Shown: positions 1 to 8,499, counted from the first letter of the stretch. The stretch is 49,946 nt of DNA from Microvirga soli (GCF_016734765.1 NZ_JAERQE010000034.1:1-49946), one strand, 5' to 3'. Translations and numbers: made by a program. The notes: generated by a model from the sequence alone, not told the origin.

Positions 1-81
1 AAGCCGCCCGATCCAAACGCTTTGCCGCAAGCCCTCCAGGTCGTCGCTCATGCAAAGGAGGTCTCGCATCCAGACAGTTAG
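1..81 (+). CDS. possible C-terminal end of a gene cut by the window edge
   Basis: Frame 1 is open from the first base to a TAG at 79-81 and would encode the last 26 residues of a protein, ending in VSHPDS. The stop is followed 16 bases later by a symmetrical stem-loop that could end transcription from both sides, and the neighbouring minus-strand gene ends at 146, so a convergent arrangement makes sense. The other two plus frames are also open over this short stretch, so frame choice is weak. No family can be named from this fragment. Confidence 0.3.
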   Translation, partial: KPPDPNALPQALQVVAHAKEVSHPDS

Positions 82-94
82 GGAACAGGACAAG

Positions 95-127
95 AAAAAG
101 GGCGTGGCCCACAAGGTCCACGCCCTT
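95..127 (-). terminator. rho-independent terminator of the small repeat protein gene
   Basis: A perfect 10-bp stem (98-107 with 118-127) and a 10-base loop, followed on the minus strand by a run of T (complement of 95-99). It lies 18 bases past the stop at 146. It may also serve the plus-strand reading frame that ends at 81. Confidence 0.7.
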
Positions 128-145
128 CATGGGCAAGCCTACGGA

Positions 146-583
146 TTATCGCGCACAGGCGACGGGAATCCGAGTGCTTGAATTGTGATCATAAACCGTG
201 CGGCAAGGCACACCGTTGATCGTCCTGATCTCATGAGGAGCCGCATAAGGGAACGGTGAACCTGGGGTGCCGGACACGGGAGCGCCCATCATGGGACCGA
301 CGGGAGCTGGGGCGATGCTGCCGGTTGCGAGGACGTCAGTGTCCATAGGCATTGGAGCGCCTGAGACGCCGGCCACCGGGCCGTCGCAGGCCACCGGAAT
401 TCTCGTCTTCGAGCTGTAGTCGTAGACGGTGCGGCAAGGCACACCATTGATCCAGCGGATCTCATGCGGAGCCGCATAGGGGAAGGGCGAGTCCGGCGTT
501 CCGGAGACCGGCTGCGCGACGGCAGAGCCGATACCGGAAAGTGCCATCAGACCGGCGCCAGCAATGAGTGCGATCCTCTTCAT
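146..583 (-). CDS. small secreted protein made of two 42-residue tandem repeats
   Basis: A 145-residue protein. The start at 583 is chosen because AGGAGA lies just upstream and because it opens a clean Sec signal peptide (MKRIALIAGAG... ending in SAVA, cleavage near residue 23). The mature part has two copies of a 42-residue unit (residues 25-66 and 102-143) that match at 37 of 42 positions, joined by a linker rich in Pro, Ala, Met and Gly. Each unit begins PVSGTP, holds SPFPYAAPHEIR and has two cysteines 16 residues apart (VPCRTVYD...IPVAC), suggesting one disulfide per unit in the periplasm. I do not recognise the family. A single-gene unit is likely, as it has its own terminator. Confidence 0.75.
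   Translation of the reverse strand: MKRIALIAGAGLMALSGIGSAVAQPVSGTPDSPFPYAAPHEIRWINGVPCRTVYDYSSKTRIPVACDGPVAGVSGAPMPMDTDVLATGSIAPAPVGPMMGAPVSGTPGSPFPYAAPHEIRTINGVPCRTVYDHNSSTRIPVACAR
155..511 (-). repeat. intragenic tandem duplication (two 126-bp units)
   Basis: Units at 386-511 and 155-280 encode the two 42-residue repeats of the small secreted protein, separated by a 105-bp linker. The five amino-acid differences are D/G, W/T, Y/H, S/N and K/S, so the duplication is recent or held under strong selection. Confidence 0.8.
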
Positions 584-947
584 AGAAGTCTCCTGTGCTA
601 GGTTTAGGCATGGCTTCTCGCCATAAGAACACAGGCTTAACGCATTCAAGCCAATAGGTTTCCAGGTGTATTTTCGACCCACAGAGTTGTGATTGGTGAG
701 CTATATAAGGCTAAGATTGCGTATTGCTAAGCCTATGTAGAATATATTAGCAGCGATAACATGCATGTTAGTGTGCGGAACCGCACCAAACTGAACCATA
801 ATATTCGTGAATTTCAGATTAGATACTTTCTAAGCCATGATGCTTATTAACAGGCAAAGCTCTATTTTAAAGCATCCCGTCTTTGATTGGCAGGCAAGAC
901 GGGACACAAGCAATCTCCCGTTCGCTGTCGGAGCACGCCACTTTTTG
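584..947. other. AT-rich intergenic region
   Basis: No supported gene. The stretch is visibly richer in A and T than its neighbours, especially 700-880, and presumably carries the promoter of the small repeat protein gene on the minus strand. The only clear structure is the stem-loop at 875-904 next to the 3' end of the EamA gene. Short open frames here lack ribosome binding sites. Confidence 0.5.
875..904 (-). terminator. weak terminator candidate after the EamA gene
   Basis: A 9-bp perfect stem (875-883 with 896-904) and a 12-base loop, 44 bases past the EamA stop. The minus-strand sequence after the stem is only moderately T-rich, so termination is plausible rather than certain. Confidence 0.4.
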
Positions 948-1835
948 TTACAACGTCTCACTCGCACCCGTTCTGGTCGCAAGCCACAACCCGCCCACGA
1001 CACCTGCGAGCCCAAGAAGCACGCCAAGCGTGAATGGCTCGTCGAGGACGAGCCCACCGAGCAACGACGCCGTAACAGGGCTCAGCGAGAGGAAAACCGT
1101 TACCCGCGTCGGGGTCGTGTGCTTGAGAGCCCAGAGCCACAGAACATAGCCGATGCCGCTTGAGAGACCGATCAGGAGAACGATCAGCCAGCCGTGCTGA
1201 TCGAGGCCGGTTCCTTCCGTAAAGAGCCCTTCCAGACTTGCCGGACCCGCCAAGAACACGACCGACGCCAGCATCGCCGAAGCCCCGACAGGGAGCGTAG
1301 GATAGCGGGAGAGATAGGGCCGGTAGAAAATGGAGCTGACGGCCCCGCAGAGTGCCGCAGCCAGCACGAGCACTGCACCGAGTCCGTCGCTCGCTCCACT
1401 CTCGGTAACCAGCCTCTCGCCTAAGGCGATTGCAACACCGATGACGGTCAATATCACCCCGGCCGACTTGGCGCCGGTCAGGCGCTCGCACCCGAGCAAG
1501 GCTGCGGCGATCATCGTCATCAGCGGAAGCGTGGAAAACAGAAGCGCCGCCCGCGTCGACGAGATGAATTGAAGACCGAGATTCAGGAGCGCGATGAGAA
1601 TGCCGAACTGGACGATTCCGAGTCCCATCACGACGAGAAGATCGCGTGGTGCGAACCGCACGCGTCCAGCTGCGATCAGGAACGGCACAAGGCACAGGAT
1701 GGCAATGAGGTAGCGCAGGAAAGCCAGCGATGCCGGGCCAATGTCATGGATGACGAAGCGGCTCGCCACGAGGGCGGCCCCGACCTGCACGCCCGTCACT
1801 GCTGCGGCCCCAAGGGCAAGCGTTTCGCGCCGCAT
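948..1835 (-). CDS. EamA/DMT-family inner-membrane exporter
   Basis: A 295-residue, very hydrophobic protein with about ten membrane segments in two EamA halves, the usual length and layout of RhaT/YdcZ-like drug/metabolite transporters. Sequences typical of the family include FLRYLIAILCLVPF in the first half, and in the second SSGIGYVLWLWALK followed by SPVTASLLGGLVLDEPFT. The substrate cannot be told. The ATG at 1833-1835 overlaps the TGA of the upstream MarR-GNAT gene by one base (TGATG), so the two are probably translationally coupled and the exporter is likely controlled by that regulator. A longer open frame to 2009 is only read-through inside the regulator gene. Confidence 0.85.
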   Translation of the reverse strand: MRRETLALGAAAVTGVQVGAALVASRFVIHDIGPASLAFLRYLIAILCLVPFLIAAGRVRFAPRDLLVVMGLGIVQFGILIALLNLGLQFISSTRAALLFSTLPLMTMIAAALLGCERLTGAKSAGVILTVIGVAIALGERLVTESGASDGLGAVLVLAAALCGAVSSIFYRPYLSRYPTLPVGASAMLASVVFLAGPASLEGLFTEGTGLDQHGWLIVLLIGLSSGIGYVLWLWALKHTTPTRVTVFLSLSPVTASLLGGLVLDEPFTLGVLLGLAGVVGGLWLATRTGASETL

Positions 1836-2770
1836 CACAGGTCGAGATTCCAGGTCTGCCCGACGAGATCCTTGCCGAAGGAATGGTGCGCGTCTTGCCT
1901 GACCAGCCGGAAGCCCGTCGCCTGATAAATTCCCCGTGCGGCCACGAGCACGTCGTTGGTCCAGAGGGTCAGCGTCCGGTATCCCTTGGCTCTGGCAAAG
2001 GCGATGCATTCCTCGACGAGGCGCCGCCCGAGGCCGAGCCCCCTCGCTGAGGGCTCCACATAGAGCAGTCGGAGTTTGGCGATCTCATCCGAGTGGCGCA
2101 CCAGAAAGACGCTGCCGACGATCTCGCCGTCCCGCTCCGCGATCCAGCAGTGCTCGCGCTCCGGATCGAAGTTCCTGACGAACGCGGCGGCAATCTCCGC
2201 GACCAGCGCCTCGAAGGTCTCATCCCACCCATATTCCTCGGCATAGAGCAGACCCTGCCGGTGCGCGATCCAGCCTATATCCCCAACCCGGTGCGGGCGC
2301 AGGGTGTAGGAAGCTTCCTGCACCGAGCCGCCGATGAGGCGCTCAACGACGGCCATAGCCTGTACCAGCCTCTCCTGCTCGGCGCTCAAGAGCTTGGACA
2401 GCATGGCGCCGATCTGATCGGCGGAAGCTCGGTTGAGAGGCGCAAAGGCGGCCTGCCCCACATCGGTGAGGGAGAGAAAAACCTGGCGCCGGTCTTCCCC
2501 CGAACGGGACTTTCGAAGGAGATCGCGGCTCTCGAACTTTTTGAGAATCCGGCTGAGGTAGCCTGGATCGAGACCTAGTTCCTGGCCCAGCACCGCCGCA
2601 GTCATCGGGCCGCGATGAGCAAGTTCGTAGAGAACGCGCACCTCAGTCAGAGCATACTCACTGTCGAGCAGCCCCTCGTTCAGAAGCCCGATTTGGCGCG
2701 TGTAGAAGCGGTTGAATTGTCGGACCCTCTGGACCCGTTCATCCGCAGACAGTTTGGGCAGTTGAGACAT
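1835..2770 (-). CDS. MarR-family regulator fused to a GNAT acetyltransferase
   Basis: A 311-residue two-domain protein. Residues 1-150 are a MarR-type winged helix (the helix-turn-helix runs over AAVLGQELGLDPGYLSRIL, residues 58-76, followed by a wing with SGEDRRQVFLSLT). Residues 155-311 are a GNAT domain with the acetyl-CoA loop RGLGLGRRL (243-251) and the following helix. This fusion is a known family of bifunctional helix-turn-helix/GNAT proteins; the acetylated substrate is unknown. A perfect 31-bp palindrome sits 25 bases upstream of the start and fits autoregulation. The coupled EamA gene downstream suggests the pair senses or modifies and then exports a small molecule. Confidence 0.88.
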   Translation of the reverse strand: MSQLPKLSADERVQRVRQFNRFYTRQIGLLNEGLLDSEYALTEVRVLYELAHRGPMTAAVLGQELGLDPGYLSRILKKFESRDLLRKSRSGEDRRQVFLSLTDVGQAAFAPLNRASADQIGAMLSKLLSAEQERLVQAMAVVERLIGGSVQEASYTLRPHRVGDIGWIAHRQGLLYAEEYGWDETFEALVAEIAAAFVRNFDPEREHCWIAERDGEIVGSVFLVRHSDEIAKLRLLYVEPSARGLGLGRRLVEECIAFARAKGYRTLTLWTNDVLVAARGIYQATGFRLVRQDAHHSFGKDLVGQTWNLDL

Positions 2771-2794
2771 AGCCGCCTCCCTGCCATAACACCC

Positions 2795-2825
2795 CCTAGA
2801 TAGTTGACTCAGTCAACTATCTAGG
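2795..2825 (-). promoter_or_regulatory. perfect 31-bp palindrome, likely MarR-type operator
   Basis: Two 15-bp arms around one central base (2810), with the core TAGTTGAC...GTCAACTA. Inverted AGTTGAC-like half sites are typical of MarR-family operators. It lies 25 bases before the MarR-GNAT start and 13 bases after the stop of the importer ATPase gene, so it may also fold in the RNA and limit read-through from the importer operon. No T-run follows it, so a classical terminator is unlikely. Confidence 0.7.
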
Positions 2826-2838
2826 CTGCATTTCGTTC

Positions 2839-3843
2839 TTATGCAGCGGCATCCACCGCCAAACGCCCTTCATGAATGGCGTGGCAGGCAACGCCGCCGA
2901 GGAGCGGCGGGATTTCTGCCCGGCAGCGTTCGTTGGCGAAGGGGCAGCGCGGGTTGAACGTACAGCCGGAGGGCGGGCTGATCGGATTCGGGATCTCACC
3001 GCTCACCGGAATGCGCTGGCGCCCCGTCATGCCCACATCCGGCACTGCATCGAGGAGCATGCGGGTATAAGGATGCTTTGGCTGCGCGAAGAGTTCGCGC
3101 CCGTTGGAAATCTCGACGATGCGACCGAGATACATGACGCCGATCCGGCTTGCCATGTGGCGCACCACGGCGAGGTTGTGGCTGATGAGCAGATAGGTCA
3201 GGCCAAGGCGATCCTGCAGGTCGCGCATAAGATTCAGGATTTGCGCCTGCACCGACACGTCGAGGGCCGAGGTTGGCTCGTCGCAGACGATGAATTCCGC
3301 ATTCGACGCGAGCGCGCGCGCAATCGCGACACGCTGGCGCTGGCCGCCGGAGAACTCGTGCGGATACTTCTTGCCGTCCGCCGGATGGAGGCCGACCAAG
3401 GTCAGCAGTTCGCCGACACGCGCGTCGATTTCCTTCTCCCGCTCGATCAGCCGGAAGGCCCGGATCGGCTCGGCGACGATACGGTCCACCTGCCAGCGGG
3501 GGTTGAGGCTGGCATAAGGATCCTGGAAGATCATCTGGATGCGCCGCCGCAGGCGCTGGCGCTCGGCCAAAGCAGCCTTGCTCGACATAGAGACGCCGTC
3601 GATCACCACCTCGCCGTTTGTCGGCGGCAGCAATCCCACCACCATGCGGGCGACCGTGGACTTGCCCGAGCCGGACTCGCCGACGAGCGCAAAGGTTTCC
3701 CCTTTGGCAATGGAGAAGGAGACTCCGTCGACCGCTTTCAGATACTGCTTCTCGCCGCCTTCCAGCACCCGATTGAGCCAGGGTTTGGAGACGTCAAACT
3801 CGCGGCGCAGGTCTTTGACTTCGACATAGGAACGCTCGGTCAC
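2839..3843 (-). CDS. dppF: dipeptide/oligopeptide ABC importer, ATPase subunit (DppF/OppF type)
   Basis: A 334-residue nucleotide-binding subunit that powers peptide import together with the preceding ATPase and permeases. Walker A GESGSGKST at 55-63, Q-loop in MIFQDP (104-109), signature FSGGQRQ (164-170), Walker B FIVCDEP (184-190) and the His switch in ISHNLAV. The C-terminal oligopeptide-transporter module with HPYT and the Cys-containing CTFNPRCPF motif is present; such cysteines bind an Fe-S cluster in some DppD/OppF relatives. The start is GTG and overlaps the stop of the upstream ATPase gene by four bases (GTGA), so it is the last gene of a coupled operon. Dpp versus Opp substrate class is not decided by sequence. 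Confidence 0.93.
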   Translation of the reverse strand: MTERSYVEVKDLRREFDVSKPWLNRVLEGGEKQYLKAVDGVSFSIAKGETFALVGESGSGKSTVARMVVGLLPPTNGEVVIDGVSMSSKAALAERQRLRRRIQMIFQDPYASLNPRWQVDRIVAEPIRAFRLIEREKEIDARVGELLTLVGLHPADGKKYPHEFSGGQRQRVAIARALASNAEFIVCDEPTSALDVSVQAQILNLMRDLQDRLGLTYLLISHNLAVVRHMASRIGVMYLGRIVEISNGRELFAQPKHPYTRMLLDAVPDVGMTGRQRIPVSGEIPNPISPPSGCTFNPRCPFANERCRAEIPPLLGGVACHAIHEGRLAVDAAA

Positions 3844-4850
3844 GCGACAGCCTCCGATCGGGCGGAAGATTGGTCATAGAGATGGCAGGCCACGCGGTGC
3901 TCGCTGTGCTGAATCGGCTCCGGCCGCTCGACCCGGCAGCGGTCGAAGACATAGGGGCAGCGTGGATTGAAGGGGCAGCCGGGCGGAATAGCCGACAGGC
4001 GTGGCATGGAGCCCGGGATCTGCACGAGGCGATCCGTCTCGCTCTCCAGGGAGGGGATCGCGCCCATGAGCCCCTTGGCATAAGGATGCAGCGGGTTCTG
4101 CACCACATCCCGCACCGGACCAATCTCGGCGATGCGGCCCGCATACATCACGGCCACACGGTCGGCGGTTTCAGCAATCACGCCCATGTCGTGCGTGACC
4201 AGCATGATGGCGGTGCCATGCTCGCGGCCGAGGCGCTTCAGGAGCGAAATGATTTGAGCCTGCACGGAGACGTCGAGAGCCGTCGTGGGCTCGTCGGCGA
4301 TGATGAGCTCCGGCTCGGCGCACAGGGCGAGCGCAATGACGACGCGCTGGCGCATGCCGCCGGAGAACTCGTGTGGGTAGCTGTCGATCCGCCTTTCGGG
4401 TGCCGGGATGCCGACTTCCGCCAGAAGATCGATGGCGCGCTTTCGGGCCCCCGGGGCGGAGAGGTTCGTGTGGGTGCGGATGGTCTCGATGAGCTGCTCG
4501 CTGACCCGGTAGAGCGGGTTCAGGCTGGTTAGCGGGTCCTGGAAGATCATGCCGATGCGCTTGCCTCGCACCCGGCGCATCTCCTCGGGCGGCAGGTTGT
4601 CGATGCGCATGCCGGACAGAAGGACCTCACCGCCGGCGATACGCCCCGGCGGGTCGATGAGACCGATGACGGCGGAGCCCGTCACCGATTTGCCGGCACC
4701 GGATTCGCCAACGACGCCGAGCACCTCGCCTTTGCCGATGTCGAACGAGATGCCGTCGATGGCCTTCAAGATGCCGCGACGCGTGACGAACTCGACGCGC
4801 AGATCACGAACGGAGAGGACAGGTTGAGCCATGGGTTTCGCCTCTCTCAT
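3840..4850 (-). CDS. dppD: dipeptide/oligopeptide ABC importer, ATPase subunit (DppD/OppD type)
   Basis: A 336-residue ATPase. Walker A GESGAGKS at 48-55, signature FSGGMRQ (162-168), Walker B LIIADEP (182-188), and the C-terminal oligopeptide module with NPLHPYAKGL and the Cys-rich CPFNPRCPY. It pairs with the next gene as the second ATPase of the heterodimer. Its ATG overlaps the stop of the permease gene by four bases (ATGA at 4847-4850). A second in-frame ATG at 4832 has a GAGAGG sequence at proper distance and could be the real start; the difference is six residues. Confidence 0.93.
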   Translation of the reverse strand: MREAKPMAQPVLSVRDLRVEFVTRRGILKAIDGISFDIGKGEVLGVVGESGAGKSVTGSAVIGLIDPPGRIAGGEVLLSGMRIDNLPPEEMRRVRGKRIGMIFQDPLTSLNPLYRVSEQLIETIRTHTNLSAPGARKRAIDLLAEVGIPAPERRIDSYPHEFSGGMRQRVVIALALCAEPELIIADEPTTALDVSVQAQIISLLKRLGREHGTAIMLVTHDMGVIAETADRVAVMYAGRIAEIGPVRDVVQNPLHPYAKGLMGAIPSLESETDRLVQIPGSMPRLSAIPPGCPFNPRCPYVFDRCRVERPEPIQHSEHRVACHLYDQSSARSEAVA

Positions 4851-5803
4851 CGCAGCTTCGGATTAAGGGCATCGCGCAGCCAATCGCCCAAAAGGTTGAT
4901 GGCGAGCACGAGAACGGCGAGCGCAATGCCCGGGAAAGCGACGATCCACCACTCGCCGGAGAACAGGTAGTTGTTGCCGATGCGGATGAGCGTGCCGAGC
5001 GACGGCATGGTTTCCGGCATGCCGGTGCCGAGGAACGACAGGGTCGCCTCCGTGATGACGGCAAGCGCCAAGTTGATGGTGGCGATCACGAGCACCGGAC
5101 CCAGGACGTTCGGCAGCACGTGGCGGAACATGATCACCGGAGTCGGCAGGCCGATGAGCCGGGCGGCTGCGATGTAGTCCTTGTTCTTCTCCACCATCAC
5201 GGATCCGCGCACGGTTCTAGCGTATTGCACCCAGAAGCTCAGGCCGATGGAGAAGACAAGCACGGAGAGGGTCGTCACCTCATCGAGCTGACCGCCGAGA
5301 ACGGCTTTCACCACGCCGTCCACGAGAAGCGCGATCAGAATGGCCGGAAAGGTGAGCTGCACATCGGCGATGCGCATGATGATGGCATCGACGGTACCGC
5401 CCAGATAACCGGCGATGAGGCCCAGAGTAATCCCGAGCGTGGCCGAGAAAGCCACGCCAAGGATGCCGACTGCGAGCGAGATGCGCAGGCCGTAGAGGAT
5501 GGCCGAGAAGATGTCGCGGCCCTGCTCGTCCGTGCCGAGCACGAAGGGCATCTGCCCTTCCGCGTCCCAGATCGGTGGAAGCCGGCTGTTCATGAGCTCG
5601 AGCTGCGCCGGATCGAACGGATCCTGCGGCGACAGGAGTCCTGCCAGAATGGCGGAAGCCATGAAGAGTGCCGTCAGGAAGGCCGCCACCATGGTGAGCT
5701 TGGAGCGTTTGAAGCTCGCCCAGATGTCGCTGTCGAAGAAGCGGCCGGTCCATGTGGTGGGTGGAGAATGCGGCGCGGGCGCCGCCTGGATTGCGTCTGC
5801 CAT
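4847..5803 (-). CDS. dppC: dipeptide/oligopeptide ABC importer, permease subunit (DppC type)
   Basis: A 318-residue inner-membrane permease. The N-terminal membrane segment (about 36-58) is followed by a periplasmic stretch with FVLGTDEQGRDIFSAILYG, a hallmark of DppC/OppC/NikC proteins, and then five more membrane segments. The cytoplasmic EAA-like loop that docks the ATPases is around DYIAAARLIGLPTPVIMFRHVLPN. The C-terminal end has EATLSFLGTGMP, also typical. It lies 10 bases after the DppB gene and overlaps the DppD gene by four bases. Confidence 0.93.
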   Translation of the reverse strand: MADAIQAAPAPHSPPTTWTGRFFDSDIWASFKRSKLTMVAAFLTALFMASAILAGLLSPQDPFDPAQLELMNSRLPPIWDAEGQMPFVLGTDEQGRDIFSAILYGLRISLAVGILGVAFSATLGITLGLIAGYLGGTVDAIIMRIADVQLTFPAILIALLVDGVVKAVLGGQLDEVTTLSVLVFSIGLSFWVQYARTVRGSVMVEKNKDYIAAARLIGLPTPVIMFRHVLPNVLGPVLVIATINLALAVITEATLSFLGTGMPETMPSLGTLIRIGNNYLFSGEWWIVAFPGIALAVLVLAINLLGDWLRDALNPKLR

Positions 5804-5813
5804 GGTTCCCTCC

Positions 5814-6794
5814 TCAGGCCGGCTGCCGGATGGACGTTCTCAGGCGAGGGTCGACGATCGTGTACAGGATGTCGACGGCGAGGTTGATCAGTACGAAAAT
5901 GAGCGCCACCAGCATCAGGTAGGCCGCCATGATCGGGATGTCGACGTTCTGCACCGCCTGCACGAACAGAAGACCCATGCCGGGCCACTGGAACACGGTT
6001 TCCGTGATGATTGCGAAGGCAATGACAGAGCCGAACTGCAGCCCCACGATGGTGATGACCGGCACCAGCGTGTTCTTGAGCGCGTGCCCAAAGTGAATGG
6101 CACGGGTGCTTAGCCCCCTCGCCCGCGCGAACTTAATGTAATCGGTGCGCAGCACCTCCAGCATCTCGGCCCGGACAATCCGCATGATCAGCGTCATCTG
6201 GAAAAGGCCAAGCGTAATGGAAGGCATGATCAGAGCCTTCCAACCCGACGCGGTGAGAAGACCCGTCGACCACCAGCCGAGGCGGACCGTGTCGCCACGG
6301 CCGAAGGAAGGCAGCCAGCCGAGGATCACGGAAAAGAGATAGATCAGCAGAATGCCGATCAGGAAGGTGGGCAGCGAGATGCCGATCAGCGAAATCGTCT
6401 GGAAGACCTTGGCCATGAAGCTGTCCCGCTTCAGGCCTGAATAGACTCCCATCAGCACGCCAAAGCCGATGGCGAAGAGCGTGGCGCAGAAGGCCAGTTC
6501 CAGTGTCGCCGGCATGCGCTCGGCCAGTAGATCCGAGACCGGCTGCCGGAATTGGTAGGACACCCCGAACTCGCCCTGCACGGCCCTGGCAAGATAGCGC
6601 GCGAACTGGACGGGAACCGGATCGTCTAGGCCGAGAGAGCGGCGGACCTGTTCCCGCTCTGCCGCGGGGGTGTCGAGGGAGACGATCTGGTTCACCGGGT
6701 CGCCGGCAAAGCGGAACATCGCAAAGGAAATGATGCCGACGGCCAGAAGAACGCCGATAGCCTGGAGGGCGCGTCGGATGACAAAAGCAAACAT
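5814..6794 (-). CDS. dppB: dipeptide/oligopeptide ABC importer, permease subunit (DppB type)
   Basis: A 326-residue permease with an N-terminal membrane segment directly after the start (MFAFVIRRALQAIGVLL), the family's GDPVNQIV and LGLDDPVPVQFARYL region, and the EAA loop near DYIKFARARGLSTRAIHFGHALKN. It forms the pore with DppC. The start at ATG 6794 is preferred over an upstream TTG because AAGAG sits eight bases before the ATG. It is separated from the binding-protein gene by about 100 bases holding a GC-rich stem-loop. Confidence 0.92.
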   Translation of the reverse strand: MFAFVIRRALQAIGVLLAVGIISFAMFRFAGDPVNQIVSLDTPAAEREQVRRSLGLDDPVPVQFARYLARAVQGEFGVSYQFRQPVSDLLAERMPATLELAFCATLFAIGFGVLMGVYSGLKRDSFMAKVFQTISLIGISLPTFLIGILLIYLFSVILGWLPSFGRGDTVRLGWWSTGLLTASGWKALIMPSITLGLFQMTLIMRIVRAEMLEVLRTDYIKFARARGLSTRAIHFGHALKNTLVPVITIVGLQFGSVIAFAIITETVFQWPGMGLLFVQAVQNVDIPIMAAYLMLVALIFVLINLAVDILYTIVDPRLRTSIRQPA

Positions 6795-6856
6795 GCACAA
6801 ATCTCTTGATCGCTACGCCTCGGGCGAGCTTGCCCGTCCGGGGCCTTCGAATGAAT

Positions 6857-6884
6857 TGTCCCGGGCAGCTCGCCGCCCGGGACA
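6857..6884 (-). other. stem-loop between binding-protein and permease genes
   Basis: A perfect 10-bp GC-rich stem (6857-6866 with 6875-6884) and 8-base loop in the gap between dppA and dppB. No T-run follows on the minus strand, so it is more likely an mRNA-stabilising or partial-attenuation structure than a terminator. Such structures often raise the amount of binding protein relative to permeases. Confidence 0.6.
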
Positions 6885-6900
6885 TGCGATCAGGCGCAGA

Positions 6901-8499
6901 CTATTCTTTCTTCTGGGCCCAGTAGAGCAGCACCTGGTTGTCGGCGCGCTGGGTCAGGCTCACCTTGTTCGAGACACCCCAGGCGAGAGCCTGCTGGTGC
7001 AGCGGGATATAGCCGTACTCGTCGAAGGTGATCTGGAAGGCCTGCTTGATCATCTGGTCGCGCTTTTCCTTGTTGCTTTCGACCAGGATCTTATCGGTCA
7101 GCTCGTCATGCTGCTTGTTGCAGAAGTTGCCGAGGTTGGACTCGCCGCGCGATGAATTCGGATCGTTGCGGCAGCCCTCGATGTCGAACAGCACGTTGTG
7201 GCTGTCGAAGGTGCCCGGCGTCCAGCCTAGCAGGTAGAACGAAGTGTTGTAGTTGCCGGACTTCAGCACCTTGCCGAAGTACTGCGCCTTCGGCTGTGCC
7301 ATCAGGTTCACCTTGACGCCGGCGCGGGCGAGCATGCCCACAACAGCCTGGCAGATCGCTTCGTCGTTGACGTAGCGGTCATTCGGGCAGTCCATGCCAA
7401 CCTCGAAGCCGTTCGGATACCCGGCATCGGCCAGGAGCTTCTTGGCAGCCTCAATGTCGGCTTTCGGACGCTCAAAATCCTTCGAGAGACTGAAAAGCTG
7501 CGGCGCGATCATCAGCGCGGACGGCGTGGACATGCCGCGCATGACGCGGGACTTGATGGTCTCGATGTCGATGGCCTTGTAGAAGGCTTCACGGACGCGC
7601 TTGTCCTTGAAGGGGTTCTTACCCTTCACGTTCGAGAACAGAAGCTCGTCGCGGGTCTGGTCGAAACCGAGGAAGATGGTGCGCAGCTCGGGGCCTGCCT
7701 GCACCTTGGCGTTGGCGCTGCTGTTGACGCGCTGAACGTCCTGCAACGGAACCGGCTCGACTACGTCCACCTCGCCGGAGAGCAGCGCCGCCACGCGGGT
7801 CGCGTCCGATGCGATCGGGGTGAAGACGATCTCGTCCAGGTTATGCTCGACCTTGCCCCACCATTCCTTGTGCGGCTTGAAGACGGTCTTCACGCCCGGC
7901 TGGTGGCTTTCGATCTTGAACGGGCCGGTGCCGTTAGCATTCAGCGAAGCATAGCTCGGCGTCGTGGCGGCAGCCGGGGTCGGGGCAACGCTGTTGTTCG
8001 CCTCCGCCCATTCCTTGTCCATGATGTACCAGGTATCCCACTGGGCATTCATGATCGGATTGGGAGACTTCAGCTTCACATCGACCGTGTGATCGTCCAC
8101 CTTCACCCACTCAGAACCGCTCGGCACGCGGGTCTGGAAGTTGGAGCCTTGTGCACGCACGCGGGTGGCCGAGAAGATCACGTCATCGGCGTTGAACGGA
8201 TTGCCGTTGTGGAACTTCACGTTCTTGCGCAGGAACAGGCGCCAAGTCATTCCGTCTTCGCTGATTTCCCAGCGCTCGGCGAGGCCTGGGATGATGGAGA
8301 GATCCTTGTCGCGCTTGGTCAGGCCTTCGTAGACATGGCCGTGATGCGCGATCGTGGTGGTCTCGTTGAGGGTATAGGGGTCGAGCGACTTCAGGTCGCC
8401 CTGGTTGGCATAGCGCAGGGTTACGGCCATGGCCGGCAGGGCTGCGCCGACCATGAGGGTCGCAACCGTGGCAGCGAGAAATTTCGAACGCTTCGTCAT
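6901..8499 (-). CDS. dppA: periplasmic dipeptide/oligopeptide-binding protein (SBP family 5)
   Basis: A 532-residue solute-binding protein that delivers peptides or related solutes to the DppBC permease. It has a Sec signal peptide (MTKRSKFLAATVATLMV... AMA, cleavage after residue 25), then the family-5 pattern: LDPYTLNETTT, VYEGLTKRDKDLSIIPGLAERWE, and WRLFLRKNVKFHNGNPFNADDV. AGGAG lies nine bases before the ATG. It is the first gene of the importer set dppABCDF and follows an M20 deacylase gene on the same strand after a 152-base gap, which probably contains the operon promoter. Ligand preference cannot be read from the sequence. Confidence 0.92.
   Translation of the reverse strand: MTKRSKFLAATVATLMVGAALPAMAVTLRYANQGDLKSLDPYTLNETTTIAHHGHVYEGLTKRDKDLSIIPGLAERWEISEDGMTWRLFLRKNVKFHNGNPFNADDVIFSATRVRAQGSNFQTRVPSGSEWVKVDDHTVDVKLKSPNPIMNAQWDTWYIMDKEWAEANNSVAPTPAAATTPSYASLNANGTGPFKIESHQPGVKTVFKPHKEWWGKVEHNLDEIVFTPIASDATRVAALLSGEVDVVEPVPLQDVQRVNSSANAKVQAGPELRTIFLGFDQTRDELLFSNVKGKNPFKDKRVREAFYKAIDIETIKSRVMRGMSTPSALMIAPQLFSLSKDFERPKADIEAAKKLLADAGYPNGFEVGMDCPNDRYVNDEAICQAVVGMLARAGVKVNLMAQPKAQYFGKVLKSGNYNTSFYLLGWTPGTFDSHNVLFDIEGCRNDPNSSRGESNLGNFCNKQHDELTDKILVESNKEKRDQMIKQAFQITFDEYGYIPLHQQALAWGVSNKVSLTQRADNQVLLYWAQKKE

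Noticed and set aside
837..1163. Plus-strand frame of 108 codons opposite the EamA gene end
   Set aside because: Mostly antisense to EamA; its start lies in the AT-rich intergenic region without a ribosome binding site.
6857..6884. Terminator inside the importer operon
   Set aside because: No T-run follows the stem, and the genes on both sides form one functional set; listed as an mRNA structure instead.
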